Shown here: positions 9,286-18,125 of the stretch, one piece after another
Numbering within the stretch: the stretch's first letter is position 1
Layout: every line of letters starts with the position of its first letter
From: Emcibacter sp. SYSU 3D8
GTDB taxonomy: Bacteria; Pseudomonadota; Alphaproteobacteria; SMXS01
Direction: 5' to 3'
Length of the DNA stretch: 64,000 nt
Assembly: GCF_039655875.1 (NCBI RefSeq)
Contig: NZ_JBBYXK010000001.1
Span: forward strand, 1,016,001-1,080,000
Made by a program: the position numbers and the translations under genes
Notes under the pieces: generated by a model
Told to the model about the DNA's origin: nothing
Database searches by the model: none
Seen by the model: only the letters and a program-made list of their open reading frames with translations

Positions 9286-12200
9286 TTGCAGTTTCAGCGC
9301 CTCAGACTGACCGGGTTCAAGTCCTTCGTCGATCCGACGGAGCTTTATATCGAACCCGGTCTGACGGGGATCGTCGGTCCGAACGGCTGCGGCAAATCCA
9401 ATCTGCTCGAGGCGCTGCGCTGGGTAATGGGCGAGACCAAGCCCACCAACATGCGCGGCGAAGGCATGGAAGACGTGATCTTCGCCGGCACGGCGCTGCG
9501 GCCGCCGCGTAATCTGGCCGAAGTCACGTTGATGATGGACAACGCCGACCGCACCGCACCGGTGACGTTCAACGAGCACGAACAGATCGAGATATCGCGC
9601 CGCATCGAGCGGGAAAGCGGCTCGGTCTACCGGCTGAACGGCAAGGAAGTCCGGGCCCGCGACGTACAATTGCTGTTCGCGGACCTGGCAACCGGCGCCC
9701 ATTCGCCATCGCTGGTGTCGCAGGGCCGCATCAGCGCGCTGATCGCCGCCAAGCCGAAGGATCGCCGGGCCATTCTCGAGGAAGCCGCCGGCACCAGCGG
9801 CCTGCACTCGCGCCGGCACGAGGCGGAGCTGCGGTTGAAGGCGGCCCAGACCAATCTGGAGCGGCTCTCCGACATCATGGTGCAGATCGAGGCCCAACTG
9901 GCCGGCCTGAAGCGGCAGGCGCGGCAGGCGGCGCGTTACAAGACCCTCAGCGGTCGGCTGCGGGCCGCCGAGGCCATGATGCTTCACCTGCGCTGGCTGC
10001 ATGCGACCGCGGCGCTGGCCGCCGCCAAGGAACACCTGAAGGAGGCCGAAGCCGTCGTCACCGAGCGCACCCGCGCCGCTGCCGCCGCCAGCACCGCGCA
10101 GGCTGAGGCCAGCGCCAGGCTGCCGCCGTTGCGGGAGGCCGCCGCCGAGGCCGCCGCCGCCACCCACCGGCTGAAGGTCGAGCAGGAAAATCTGGATGCC
10201 GAGGCGCGGCGCCTGCGTGACGCCATCGCCGGGTTCCAGTCGCGGCTGGCCCAGATCGCCGGCGACATCGGCCGCGAGGAAGCCCAGGCAAAGGACGCCG
10301 CGGGCCATCTCGGGCAACTCGCCGCCGAGCAGGCGGAACTGGCAAAGGAAGACGCCGGCCATCCCGCGCGCATGGATGCGGCCGTGAAGGCGGTCGACCG
10401 GATCGCCGCCGAGACCCTGGCCGCCGAAAGCGCGCTCGATACCCTGAATGGCAAGTCCCAGGAAGCCGCCGCACGCCGCCGCGGCCTGACCGAGCAGGCC
10501 AACCAATTGTCCCAGCAGGTCGCCCGGCTGAAGGATCGGCTGCAGGCGACGGAAGCGGAGATGGCCAGGCTGATCGCCGGCAAGTCCGCCGACAACGCCG
10601 AGCAGGAGGCGGCCCGCGCTGTTGAACTGGCGCGCCACAAGGTCGACGAGGCACGTGCGGAAGCCGAAGCCGCGAGCGCCGCCCGGATAACGGCGCAGGC
10701 CGAGGAAACCGGGGCGCGCGCCGCCTTCGACGAAATCAGGGGCCGGGCGCGGGAGCTGCAGGCCGAGGAACGCGGTCTCGCCGCCCTCACCCAGACCGCC
10801 CAGGGCGGTTTCACGCCCATTCTCGATCAGATCAAGGTGAAATCCGGCTATGAGGCGGCGCTGGCCGCGGCCTTCGGCGAGGATCTCGACCTGTCCGACA
10901 GCAGCGAGGCCGCCGCCTTCTGGCAGACCTTGCCGCCGGTTGATGGCGCCGCCGCGCTGCCGGGCGGCGCCAAGGCGCTGGCCGGCTTTGTCACCGGCCC
11001 CGCCGCACTGGCGCGTGCGCTGGCGCAGATCGGCGTCGTCGATACCGGTGACGGCGACCGGCTGCAGCCCACCCTGCTCCCCGGCCAGATATTGGTCAGC
11101 CGCACGGGCGATGCCTGGCGCTGGGACGGCAAGGTTTCACGGGCCGGCGCACCGAGCGCCGCCGCGACGCGGCTGGAGCAACGCAACCGGCTGGAGACGG
11201 TCCGCAGGGAACTGGCCGAGGTCGAGGCTGAACAGGCATCGGCGCAGCAGGCGCTTTCAGCGCTGGTCGATGCGCTCGACGCGGCCGCCAACCGCGACAA
11301 GACCGCCCAGCGGCAGGTGCGCGACTCCGAAGACGGGCTGATCGCCGCCCGCAACGCCGAAGCCAGGGTTGCCCGGTTGCTGGCAGAACAGAACAGCCGC
11401 ATCGCCGCGCTGCAGGAGACCGGTGGCCGGCTGCGCGAGGAACTGGGTGGGAACGACGACCGGCTGAAGGACATTCTCCGATCCATCGAGACACTGCCGC
11501 CCGCCGACAGCTTTGCCGCGCCGCTGCAGGACCTGCGCCGGGCCGTCGATGCCGCGCGCAACGCCCTGTCCGAGGCCAAGGCCGCCCGCGACGGCCTGAA
11601 CCGCGAGGCCGGTTTCCGCGCCAACCGCATTGCCGCCAATGGCCGCGACGAGACGTCGTGGAAGGCGCGGGCGCAAAGCGCCGCCGGCCAGATAGCCCAG
11701 CTTCGCGCCCGCCAGGCCGAAGCCGAGGCGGCGCTGGCCGAGGTAAAGGACCAGCCCGCCGGCCTGGAAGAAAAACGCATGCAGCTCGCCGACCTCATCG
11801 CCGCAGCCGAGGACAGGCGCCAGACGTCGGCCGCCGTACTGGCCGAGGCGGAATCCGAACTGTCCCGGATGGATGCGGCCTTGCGCGCCGCCGAGCAGGA
11901 CCTGTCACGTTCCCGCGAATTGCGTGTGCGCGCCGAAGCCGACGCCGAGCATGCCCAGGAACGCTTCGACACCGTCGTCGCCCAGATCACCGAGGATCTG
12001 GACTGCACGCCCGGGGAAACCCTGGCGCTTGCCGAACACGAAGAAGGCGCGCCCCTGCCCGAGATCGAAAACGTCTCCCAGCATCTCGATCGGCTGCGCC
12101 GCGAACGCGACACCATGGGGCCGGTCAATCTGCGCGCCGACGAAGAGGCCGTCGAGGTTCAGGCTCAGCTCGACAACATGGTGCGCGAGCGCGACGATCT

Positions 12201-12741
12201 CGACGCCGCGATTGGCAAGCTGCGCCACGCCATCGCCGCGCTGAACAAGGAAGGCCGCGAGCGGCTGCAGGCCGCGTTCGGCACGGTCAATGCCCATTTC
12301 GAGCAGCTGTTCACCCATCTGTTCGGCGGCGGCGCCGCCCATCTGACGCTGACGGATTCCGACGATCCCCTGGATGCAGGCCTCGAAATCTACGCCAGCC
12401 CTCCCGGCAAGCGGCTGCAGCATCTGGCGCTGTTGTCGGGCGGTGAGCAGGCATTGACGGCACTGGCCCTGATTTTCGCCGTCTTCCTGACCAATCCGGC
12501 GCCGATCTGCATCCTCGACGAGGTCGACGCGCCGCTGGACGACGCCAATGTGGAGCGGTTCTGCAACCTGCTGCACGACATCTCCGGCCAGACCGGCACC
12601 CGATTCCTGGTGGTCACCCACCATGCGCTGACCATGGCCAACCTGCACCGCCTCTATGGTGTTACCATGTCCGAGCGCGGCATCTCCCAGCTGGTTTCCG
12701 TGGACTTGGGAGAAGCTGAACATCTGGTTGCGGCCGAGTAA
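9286..12741 (+). CDS. smc: Chromosome segregation protein SMC
   Basis: The SMC ATPase organises and segregates the chromosome with ScpAB. Started at TTG 9286 (LQFQRLRLTGFKSF), which has GGAG seven bases upstream, it is 1151 residues, the usual size. Walker A GPNGCGKSN is at 31-39, followed by a long Ala/Glu/Arg-rich coiled coil. The hinge is around 500-640 and the returning coil follows it. The ABC signature LLSGGEQ is near 1050 and Walker B ICILDEVDAPLDD near 1075. An upstream in-frame start would overlap dsbA and add residues absent from SMC proteins. Confidence 0.96.
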   Translation: MQFQRLRLTGFKSFVDPTELYIEPGLTGIVGPNGCGKSNLLEALRWVMGETKPTNMRGEGMEDVIFAGTALRPPRNLAEVTLMMDNADRTAPVTFNEHEQIEISRRIERESGSVYRLNGKEVRARDVQLLFADLATGAHSPSLVSQGRISALIAAKPKDRRAILEEAAGTSGLHSRRHEAELRLKAAQTNLERLSDIMVQIEAQLAGLKRQARQAARYKTLSGRLRAAEAMMLHLRWLHATAALAAAKEHLKEAEAVVTERTRAAAAASTAQAEASARLPPLREAAAEAAAATHRLKVEQENLDAEARRLRDAIAGFQSRLAQIAGDIGREEAQAKDAAGHLGQLAAEQAELAKEDAGHPARMDAAVKAVDRIAAETLAAESALDTLNGKSQEAAARRRGLTEQANQLSQQVARLKDRLQATEAEMARLIAGKSADNAEQEAARAVELARHKVDEARAEAEAASAARITAQAEETGARAAFDEIRGRARELQAEERGLAALTQTAQGGFTPILDQIKVKSGYEAALAAAFGEDLDLSDSSEAAAFWQTLPPVDGAAALPGGAKALAGFVTGPAALARALAQIGVVDTGDGDRLQPTLLPGQILVSRTGDAWRWDGKVSRAGAPSAAATRLEQRNRLETVRRELAEVEAEQASAQQALSALVDALDAAANRDKTAQRQVRDSEDGLIAARNAEARVARLLAEQNSRIAALQETGGRLREELGGNDDRLKDILRSIETLPPADSFAAPLQDLRRAVDAARNALSEAKAARDGLNREAGFRANRIAANGRDETSWKARAQSAAGQIAQLRARQAEAEAALAEVKDQPAGLEEKRMQLADLIAAAEDRRQTSAAVLAEAESELSRMDAALRAAEQDLSRSRELRVRAEADAEHAQERFDTVVAQITEDLDCTPGETLALAEHEEGAPLPEIENVSQHLDRLRRERDTMGPVNLRADEEAVEVQAQLDNMVRERDDLDAAIGKLRHAIAALNKEGRERLQAAFGTVNAHFEQLFTHLFGGGAAHLTLTDSDDPLDAGLEIYASPPGKRLQHLALLSGGEQALTALALIFAVFLTNPAPICILDEVDAPLDDANVERFCNLLHDISGQTGTRFLVVTHHALTMANLHRLYGVTMSERGISQLVSVDLGEAEHLVAAE

Positions 12742-12820
12742 GTGCAAGGCACTGTTGCAGTAACTCGCCGGTTCCAATTTTTGCATATCAGTCAATAGGT
12801 TATGACGTTCCGCCCTATGC

Positions 12821-12849
12821 TTGACACGCCATATCGGCCCGCCTATGGT
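12821..12849 (+). promoter_or_regulatory. Promoter of the F0 ATP-synthase operon
   Basis: A consensus -35 TTGACA (12821-12826) and a -10 TATGGT (12844-12849) are separated by 17 bases, about 47 bases before the atpI start. This is the clearest sigma70-type promoter in the window and fits a strongly expressed housekeeping operon. Confidence 0.7.
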
Positions 12850-12895
12850 GCACGCGCCTTTGGGGGACCGAGTCGGCACCCTAAAGGAGGCTTGT

Positions 12896-13210
12896 TTGGA
12901 CGATCGTGATCCGCCCCGCGCGGCGTCGGACCTCCAGGCCCGCATCGACGAGGCGCGCCGCAAGGCCGCGCCGCCCCCATCGAAAGCTCCCAGCGCCAAA
13001 GCTGTGAGCATGAGAGCAGGGATCGAGTTGTTTGCGGGTGTGGCGTTCGGGCTCATCGCCGGGATTGCCCTGGATCGTTGGCTTGGCACCGCGCCCTGGC
13101 TGATGGTCGTGCTCATGATACTGGGCATCGCGGCCGGATTGCGAAATACCATTCGCGCCGCGCAAGAGGATAACAGTAAGGCCCGGAAGGATACCGACAC
13201 CGGGCCCTGA
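12896..13210 (+). CDS. atpI: ATP synthase protein I (AtpI/AtpZ-like)
   Basis: A 104-residue assembly factor of the F0 rotor, first gene of the operon. The TTG at 12896 is chosen because AAGGAGG ends five bases before it; the longer ORF from 12821 would start on the promoter. The N-terminal 40 residues are charged and Ala/Pro-rich. Two membrane helices follow, GIELFAGVAFGLIAGIALD and WLMVVLMILGIAAGL, the second ending in RNTIRAA. It is 15 bases from atpB. Confidence 0.85.
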   Translation: MDDRDPPRAASDLQARIDEARRKAAPPPSKAPSAKAVSMRAGIELFAGVAFGLIAGIALDRWLGTAPWLMVVLMILGIAAGLRNTIRAAQEDNSKARKDTDTGP

Positions 13211-13225
13211 TACAGGGAACGTCCC

Positions 13226-13969
13226 GTGGCTGCTGGTCATAATCCGCTCGAACAGTTCCAGATCAAGACACTCGTGCCCCTGGAAGCAGGTGGCTACGAT
13301 ATCTCCTTTACCAATTCGTCCGCGTTCATGGTTTCGACCATCGCGGTGATCACGCTGTTCATGCTGATCGGCGCCCGCAAGAAGGCCATGGTGCCCGGCC
13401 GCTGGCAGTCCATGGTCGAGATGAGCTACGAAGCCATCGCGGGCATGATCCGCGATACCGTCGGCTCCGGCGGGAAGAAGTACTTCCCGTTCGTGTTCAG
13501 CCTGTTCATGTTCGTGCTCGTGGCCAACCTGACCGGCATGATCCCCTATACCTTTACCGTGACGAGCCATATCGCCGTCACCTTCGCCCTGGCCGCCGTG
13601 GTCTTCATCGGCGTCACGCTGATCGGCTTCGCCAAGCACGGCCTGGGCTACCTGAAACTGTTCGCGCCGTCGGGCGTGCCGCTTCCGGTCCTGTTTCTGC
13701 TGGTGCCGATCGAGATCATCTCGTATCTGATGCGCCCGATCAGCCTCTCGGTCCGACTGTTCGCCAACATGATGGCCGGTCACGTGATGCTGAAGGTGTT
13801 CGCCGGCTTCGTGATCTCGCTGGGCGCCATTCTGGTCCCGCTGGGCATCTTCCCGCTGGCATTCATGGTCGCGCTGACCGGCCTTGAAGTTCTGGTCGCC
13901 GTCCTGCAGGCCTACATCTTCTCGATCCTCACCTGCATCTATCTCAACGATGCAATCCATCTGCACTAA
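13226..13969 (+). CDS. atpB: ATP synthase F0 subunit a
   Basis: A 247-residue integral membrane subunit that forms the proton half-channels. The essential arginine lies in the helix ISLSVRLFANMMAGH, and the last helix has GLEVLVAVLQAYIFSIL. GTG 13226 fits the expected N-terminus (MAAGHNPLEQF). It is followed after 37 bases by atpE. Confidence 0.97.
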   Translation: MAAGHNPLEQFQIKTLVPLEAGGYDISFTNSSAFMVSTIAVITLFMLIGARKKAMVPGRWQSMVEMSYEAIAGMIRDTVGSGGKKYFPFVFSLFMFVLVANLTGMIPYTFTVTSHIAVTFALAAVVFIGVTLIGFAKHGLGYLKLFAPSGVPLPVLFLLVPIEIISYLMRPISLSVRLFANMMAGHVMLKVFAGFVISLGAILVPLGIFPLAFMVALTGLEVLVAVLQAYIFSILTCIYLNDAIHLH

Positions 13970-14006
13970 ACAAGAAAACAACAACACACAGCTAAGGAAC
14001 TGATCC

Positions 14007-14231
14007 ATGGAAGCTGAAGCCGCAAAGCTCATTGGTGCCGGTATCGCCGCCACCGCCCTCATTGGCGCCGGTATCGGCGTGGGTATCGTATTCGGCAGCT
14101 ATCTGCAGGGTGCACTGCGCAACCCCGCCGCCGCCTCGACCCAGACCACCAACATGTTCCTGGGCTTCGCGCTCTGCGAGGCGACTGGCCTGTTCGGTCT
14201 GCTTGTCTCCATGATGATCCTGTTCGGCTAA
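14007..14231 (+). CDS. atpE: ATP synthase F0 subunit c
   Basis: A 74-residue hairpin that builds the proton-driven rotor ring. Helix 1 is glycine-rich (GAGIAATALIGAGIGVGIV), the polar loop contains RNP (GALRNPAAA), and helix 2 carries the proton-binding glutamate in FALCEATGLFGLL. TAAGGAACTGATCC precedes the ATG. It is a typical alphaproteobacterial c subunit. Confidence 0.97.
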   Translation: MEAEAAKLIGAGIAATALIGAGIGVGIVFGSYLQGALRNPAAASTQTTNMFLGFALCEATGLFGLLVSMMILFG

Positions 14232-14248
14232 AGCGAACCGGATCGGGG

Positions 14249-14842
14249 ATGCCCCGTATGCGCCAGTTCTCAACAGTGGCTCTGGTCCTGACCGGATCCT
14301 TCGCCGCCGCGGCCGGACAGGCCGCGCATGCCGCGGAGGGCGGACTGCCCCAGCTCGACCTGACGCGGTTTCCGCCGCAATTGTTCTGGCTGGCTGTCAG
14401 CTTTCTGCTGCTCTACCTGCTCATGTCGAAACTCGCGCTGCCGCGCGTGGGCAACATTCTCCGCACCCGTGAGGAGAAGATCGCCGGCGACCTGAACCGG
14501 GCCGAACAGCTGAACCGCGAAGCCGATGCGGCGCTGAAGGGTTACGAGCAGGCACTGGCGGAAGCCCGTGCCAAGGCGACCGAGATCGCCACGCAGACCC
14601 GCGCCACCATTCAGGCCGAAGCCGACGCCCGTCAGGCGGAAGCCGAAGCCCGTTTGTCGGCACAGGCCGCCAAAGCCGAAGCCAGCATCCGCGCCACCCG
14701 CGACCAGGCCCTGGGCCAGGTCCGGGAAATCGCCACCGATACGGCGGTCGCCGTGGTCAGCCGTCTGCTGGGCACCCAGCCGGACAGCGCCAGCGTCGAC
14801 CAGGCGGTGAGCGAGGAACTGTCGCGCCGGGGAGTGAAGTAG
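14249..14842 (+). CDS. atpF': ATP synthase F0 subunit b'
   Basis: 197 residues and the first of two b-type stator subunits, as in photosynthetic and most other alphaproteobacteria. An N-terminal signal-like segment ending AAHA-A is followed by one membrane helix (LFWLAVSFLLLYLLMSKLAL). A long Ala/Glu/Arg coiled coil then dimerises with subunit b and reaches F1. The stop is one base from the next ATG, so translation is probably coupled. Confidence 0.93.
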   Translation: MPRMRQFSTVALVLTGSFAAAAGQAAHAAEGGLPQLDLTRFPPQLFWLAVSFLLLYLLMSKLALPRVGNILRTREEKIAGDLNRAEQLNREADAALKGYEQALAEARAKATEIATQTRATIQAEADARQAEAEARLSAQAAKAEASIRATRDQALGQVREIATDTAVAVVSRLLGTQPDSASVDQAVSEELSRRGVK

Positions 14843-14843
14843 C

Positions 14844-15392
14844 ATGGAGTATGAAGACGGCACCATGACCGAGGTTGGCCGCGAGGCCGCCGCGCACGCC
14901 GAGCCCTTCTACCAGTCGCCGGAGTTCTGGGTCGCCATTGCGTTCCTGGCCTTCGTTGCCTTGCTGCTCTACGTGAAGGTGCCGAAGCTGATCGCCTCGA
15001 CGCTCGACAAGCGTTCGGCGGCCATTGCCACGCAGATCGACGAAGCCCGCCGGCTGCGTGAGGAGTCGGAAGCCCTGCTCGCCCAGTACCAGCGCAAGGA
15101 GCGCGAGGCGCACGACGAGGCAAACCAGATCGTCGCCCACGCCGAGACCGAGGCCAAGCGCGTTGCCGCCGACGCCCAGAAGGCGCTGGAGGCCAACATC
15201 GCCCGCCGCGAGCAACTGGCGGTGGAGAAGATCGCCCAGGCCGAGGCCACCGCGGTGAAGGAAGTCCGCACGGTCGCCGTAGAGGTTGCAACGGAAGCCG
15301 CCCGCAAGGTGATCGCCGCCAGCATCGATCCCGGCAAGGCGAACGCCCTGGTAGAAGATGCCATCCGCGAGTTGCCCAAGCATCTGCACTGA
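14844..15392 (+). CDS. atpF: ATP synthase F0 subunit b
   Basis: 182 residues, or 175 from a second ATG at 14865. One membrane helix (FWVAIAFLAFVALLLYV) is followed by the stalk KVPKLIASTLDKRSAAI and a long charged coiled coil. It pairs with b' to form the peripheral stalk. It is the last gene of the F0 operon and is followed by a strong terminator; the F1 genes are not in the window. Confidence 0.93.
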   Translation: MEYEDGTMTEVGREAAAHAEPFYQSPEFWVAIAFLAFVALLLYVKVPKLIASTLDKRSAAIATQIDEARRLREESEALLAQYQRKEREAHDEANQIVAHAETEAKRVAADAQKALEANIARREQLAVEKIAQAEATAVKEVRTVAVEVATEAARKVIAASIDPGKANALVEDAIRELPKHLH

Positions 15393-15415
15393 GCCGCATC
15401 AGCCACTCGATACTG

Positions 15416-15444
15416 AAAACCCCGCCCGTCCGGCGGGGTTTTTT
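15416..15444 (+). terminator. Rho-independent terminator of the F0 operon
   Basis: The stem CCCCGCC (15420-15426) / GGCGGGG (15432-15438) has a five-base loop. It is preceded by AAAA and followed by six T residues (15439-15444), 27 bases past the atpF stop. The A run opposite the T run would let it work on both strands, also ending the convergent GST gene. Confidence 0.9.
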
Positions 15445-15464
15445 GTATCCGGGAATAGGCCGCC

Positions 15465-16088
15465 TCAGTTCCGGAGACTGGCCAATGCCTCGCCGATGCG
15501 CGTGCCGGCGTGAGGGCGCTGGTACATGCGCTCCATGTAGTGCACCAGTCCGGGGAACTCTCCCAGCAGCCCGGCTTCGTTGGCCCAGTCCAGTGTATAG
15601 GCCAGCGCGAAGTCAGCGACCGTCGCCCGGTCGCCGACAACGAACTCCCGGCCGATCATGTGCTCGTCAAGCACCTGCGCCATGGGCTTGAAGTCCTCGG
15701 CAGCGCGCGTCACGTCGCTGGGCTGGCGCTTGTCCTTGCGATAGAGACTGGTGTTGCGCGAGATGCGCCAGAGCGGCTGCTCAAGCTCGGTAGCCGTGAA
15801 CATGATCCATTTGTGGAACTCGGCCCGCGCCCTGATATCGGCCGGAATGAGCTCCTTTTCAGGATACTTCTCGGCCAGATAGGTGATGATCGCCATGGAT
15901 TCGGTCAGCACCAGATCGCCGTCGACGAGCGCGGGCAGTTTCCCCGCCCGATTGATCTTCAGGTACGCCGGGGCGCGATGCTCGCCCTTCATCATGTTGA
16001 CGACGACAGCCTCGAAGGGCACGCCAAGTTCCTGCAAGGTCCAGCGGACACGGATCGAGCGTGTCGGCGCAAATTCGTAGAGCTTCAT
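15465..16088 (-). CDS. Glutathione S-transferase family protein
   Basis: 207 residues from ATG 16088 (MKLYEFAPTRSIRVRW). The N-terminal thioredoxin-like domain contains GKLPALVDGDLVLTESMAIITYLAEKYP, with the Glu-Ser glutathione-binding pair. The all-helical C-terminal domain includes VVGDRATVADFALAYTLDW, the usual N-capping region. The substrate is unknown. The gene follows the HxlR regulator on the same strand at 82 bases, so it is its likeliest target. Confidence 0.9.
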   Translation of the reverse strand: MKLYEFAPTRSIRVRWTLQELGVPFEAVVVNMMKGEHRAPAYLKINRAGKLPALVDGDLVLTESMAIITYLAEKYPEKELIPADIRARAEFHKWIMFTATELEQPLWRISRNTSLYRKDKRQPSDVTRAAEDFKPMAQVLDEHMIGREFVVGDRATVADFALAYTLDWANEAGLLGEFPGLVHYMERMYQRPHAGTRIGEALASLRN

Positions 16089-16170
16089 GATATGTCCCCA
16101 GTTTGAGGGTCGAACGCGCAAAGTCGCGCCGATAATCAGAACCTTATTCAAAACCAGTTGTTTTTTGCAA

Positions 16171-16704
16171 TCAGTTTTTATTGCTGGCAATCTGTGTATC
16201 GGGCGTGCGGCCGAGACTGGCAACGGCCCCTTCATAGGCGGCCAGCAGCTGAGCCGAGACCGACGGGGTGCCCGGAGGCCGCGGAATCCCGAGATGGACC
16301 TCGCGCAGCTCGTCCATCAACGCCCTGATCAGCGGCCATCCCCCCTCTTCCAGCAGGCGGGACCGCAGGGCCATGTCCTCGGACACCGGCATATGCCGCC
16401 GCCCCCACATGCCCATCTGGCACAGGACCGGCAGCAGCTGGATTCCAGCTTCGGTCAGGCTGTAGACGGCCTTCTGCTTGTGGCTGGGATCGTCTGCCCT
16501 GGTGATGATGCCCTGCTCGGCCAGCCTTCGCAGGCGGTCGGCCAGGATATTGGAGGCGATGCCCTCGTCCGATTTGGTCAGCAATTCGCGGAAATGCCGC
16601 CTGCCGCCGAAGATCATGTCGCGGAGCACCAGCATGCTCCATTTGTCGCCGATGACCTCGACGGTCAGGTTGATGGGACATGCAGAGCGATGTTCATTGG
16701 CCAT
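16171..16704 (-). CDS. HxlR family transcriptional regulator
   Basis: 177 residues from ATG 16704 (MANEHRSACPINLTVE). The winged-helix HxlR domain covers about 10-100, with the redox-type N-terminal Cys in ACPINLTVEVIGDKWSMLVL, then FRELL..GIASNILADRLRRL and the wing DPSHKQKAVYSLTEAG. Some family members sense electrophiles or formaldehyde through that cysteine. The gene precedes a GST gene, and a palindrome lies upstream at 16733-16745. Confidence 0.9.
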   Translation of the reverse strand: MANEHRSACPINLTVEVIGDKWSMLVLRDMIFGGRRHFRELLTKSDEGIASNILADRLRRLAEQGIITRADDPSHKQKAVYSLTEAGIQLLPVLCQMGMWGRRHMPVSEDMALRSRLLEEGGWPLIRALMDELREVHLGIPRPPGTPSVSAQLLAAYEGAVASLGRTPDTQIASNKN

Positions 16705-16732
16705 GCCCGCATTATCGCCGCGGCCCTTCCGG

Positions 16733-16745
16733 TTGCAACATGCAA
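16733..16745. promoter_or_regulatory. Candidate HxlR operator
   Basis: TTGCA-ACA-TGCAA is a perfect inverted repeat 29 bases upstream of the HxlR start. It suits a dimeric winged-helix repressor acting on its own gene and the downstream GST. The assignment rests only on symmetry and position. Confidence 0.35.
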
Positions 16746-16810
16746 GCACAGCGGCGGCTTGACTTGACGGCGTCCGGGCCGGAACTTCAGCAAAACTCGA
16801 GGGACTCCCC

Positions 16811-17176
16811 ATGAATACGTTGCGAATCGTCACCGCCATTGCCGCCCTTTTGCTCGCTGCGGGCGAAATTGCGCGCTGGTGGGGCGACGCCCGCTTCCTG
16901 CCGCTGGCATTCGACGAGTTGCTGATCGCCGCCGCCCTGCTTGCGGCATCGGCCATTGCCGGGCGCGCGGGGCCGATGCCGCTGGGTGTGGCATGGGGTG
17001 CATTCTGCGGCTTTACGGCGTCGCTGCTGGTGCCGACGCTCGATCACCTGATGTCGGGTCCGCCCAAGGCGAGTGCCGGATTCTATGCGGTGGTGCTGGC
17101 GGTGATGCTGGCTGCCGGCCTTGCCGCGCTCGGCTGGGCAGTGGCGCTCAATCGGGCACGCTCGCGCGTACGGTGA
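16811..17176 (+). CDS. Small four-helix membrane protein
   Basis: 121 residues with four hydrophobic segments (IVTAIAALLLAAGEI, DELLIAAALLAASAI, GVAWGAFCGFTASLLV, GFYAVVLAVMLAAGLAALGWAVAL) and a basic C-terminus (RARSRVR). No family was recognised. Its 3' end overlaps the convergent metal-dependent hydrolase gene by 29 bases, and the HxlR gene is divergent upstream. Confidence 0.65.
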   Translation: MNTLRIVTAIAALLLAAGEIARWWGDARFLPLAFDELLIAAALLAASAIAGRAGPMPLGVAWGAFCGFTASLLVPTLDHLMSGPPKASAGFYAVVLAVMLAAGLAALGWAVALNRARSRVR

Positions 17177-18098
17177 AGCGCCCACTCGGCAGGCTGTTGT
17201 AGCGCGCGTCGCCGATGGTAACCTCTGTCTGGCCGGGCCGGCGCACGATCTCGGCGAAGGGCAGGCGCGACCAATAGAGGAAATCGGCGACACGCTTCTC
17301 CTGCCGGGCTGCGCGGATGATCGCCGGATGCTTCATGTTGGTGGGCACCAGGTCCGGCTCGAGCGTCAGATGCGGCGCCGGATTCCAGCGCAACTCCCCA
17401 AATCCGTAGGCGTCTCCTGTTCCGAAGACGATGCTGCGCCGGAACGGGTCGACCGGTACAGGGCTGGCCAGCACGACCGTCGGCGTCCCCATGCCGCGCG
17501 CCGCCACGTCGCGGGCGACGAAGCGTTCGGCCGCCACGCTGGCGGTGCCCATGGCGACGGAATAGGCGGCGACGAACATCAGCGCGGCAATGGCCGGGCG
17601 GCCCGCGGCCGCCGACCCGCGCCGGCCCCTGCGGCGGGCGAACCAGACGCCCAGCGCCAGCGAAGCCCATACGAACAGGTCGATGATGAACAGCGCGTCG
17701 CCATAGAACCAGCGGTCCGAGAACGGCATCAGGCAGCGGATACCGTAGGTATTGAGGAAATCGAGCAACGGGTGCGACAGGATGCCCACATAGGCAAGGG
17801 CCAGCAGCCAGCCGGACCGGACCGGCAACCGGTCCTCCGGCCGCCGCCCTCGCCGCGCCTGCCAGCGGTCGAACCGCACCATGATTGCAACGAGCACGGG
17901 CGGCAGCAGAACAAGCGCGATGGGTCCGTGGGTCCAGCCGCGCCGCCAGGCCAGATTTTCACCGAAGAACAGGCCGATGACGTCGAGATCCGGCAAATTG
18001 GCCGCGATCATCAGCGTGGCCATCCCCAGCCCGGTCTTCTTCTTCAGGCCCGCCTCGCCCAGGGCGGCGCCGGCCAGCGTATGCGCCAGATTGTCCAT
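17148..18098 (-). CDS. Metal-dependent hydrolase-like inner membrane protein (YdjM/DUF457 type)
   Basis: 316 residues. The N-terminal half is the LexA-binding/YdjM-like membrane hydrolase domain: DNLAHTLAGAALGEAG carries the first conserved His, NLPDLDVI the Asp residues, RRGWTHGPI the second His region and HPLLDFLNTYG the third. The C-terminal 150 residues hold another helix pair and a periplasmic domain. Proteins of this type are membrane hydrolases with largely undefined substrates. It lies 27 bases after the ABC permease gene on the same strand. Confidence 0.8.
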   Translation of the reverse strand: MDNLAHTLAGAALGEAGLKKKTGLGMATLMIAANLPDLDVIGLFFGENLAWRRGWTHGPIALVLLPPVLVAIMVRFDRWQARRGRRPEDRLPVRSGWLLALAYVGILSHPLLDFLNTYGIRCLMPFSDRWFYGDALFIIDLFVWASLALGVWFARRRGRRGSAAAGRPAIAALMFVAAYSVAMGTASVAAERFVARDVAARGMGTPTVVLASPVPVDPFRRSIVFGTGDAYGFGELRWNPAPHLTLEPDLVPTNMKHPAIIRAARQEKRVADFLYWSRLPFAEIVRRPGQTEVTIGDARYNSLPSGRFTVRASVPD

Positions 18099-18125
18099 GC
18101 GCCTATTGGCGGAAAGAATCCGCCG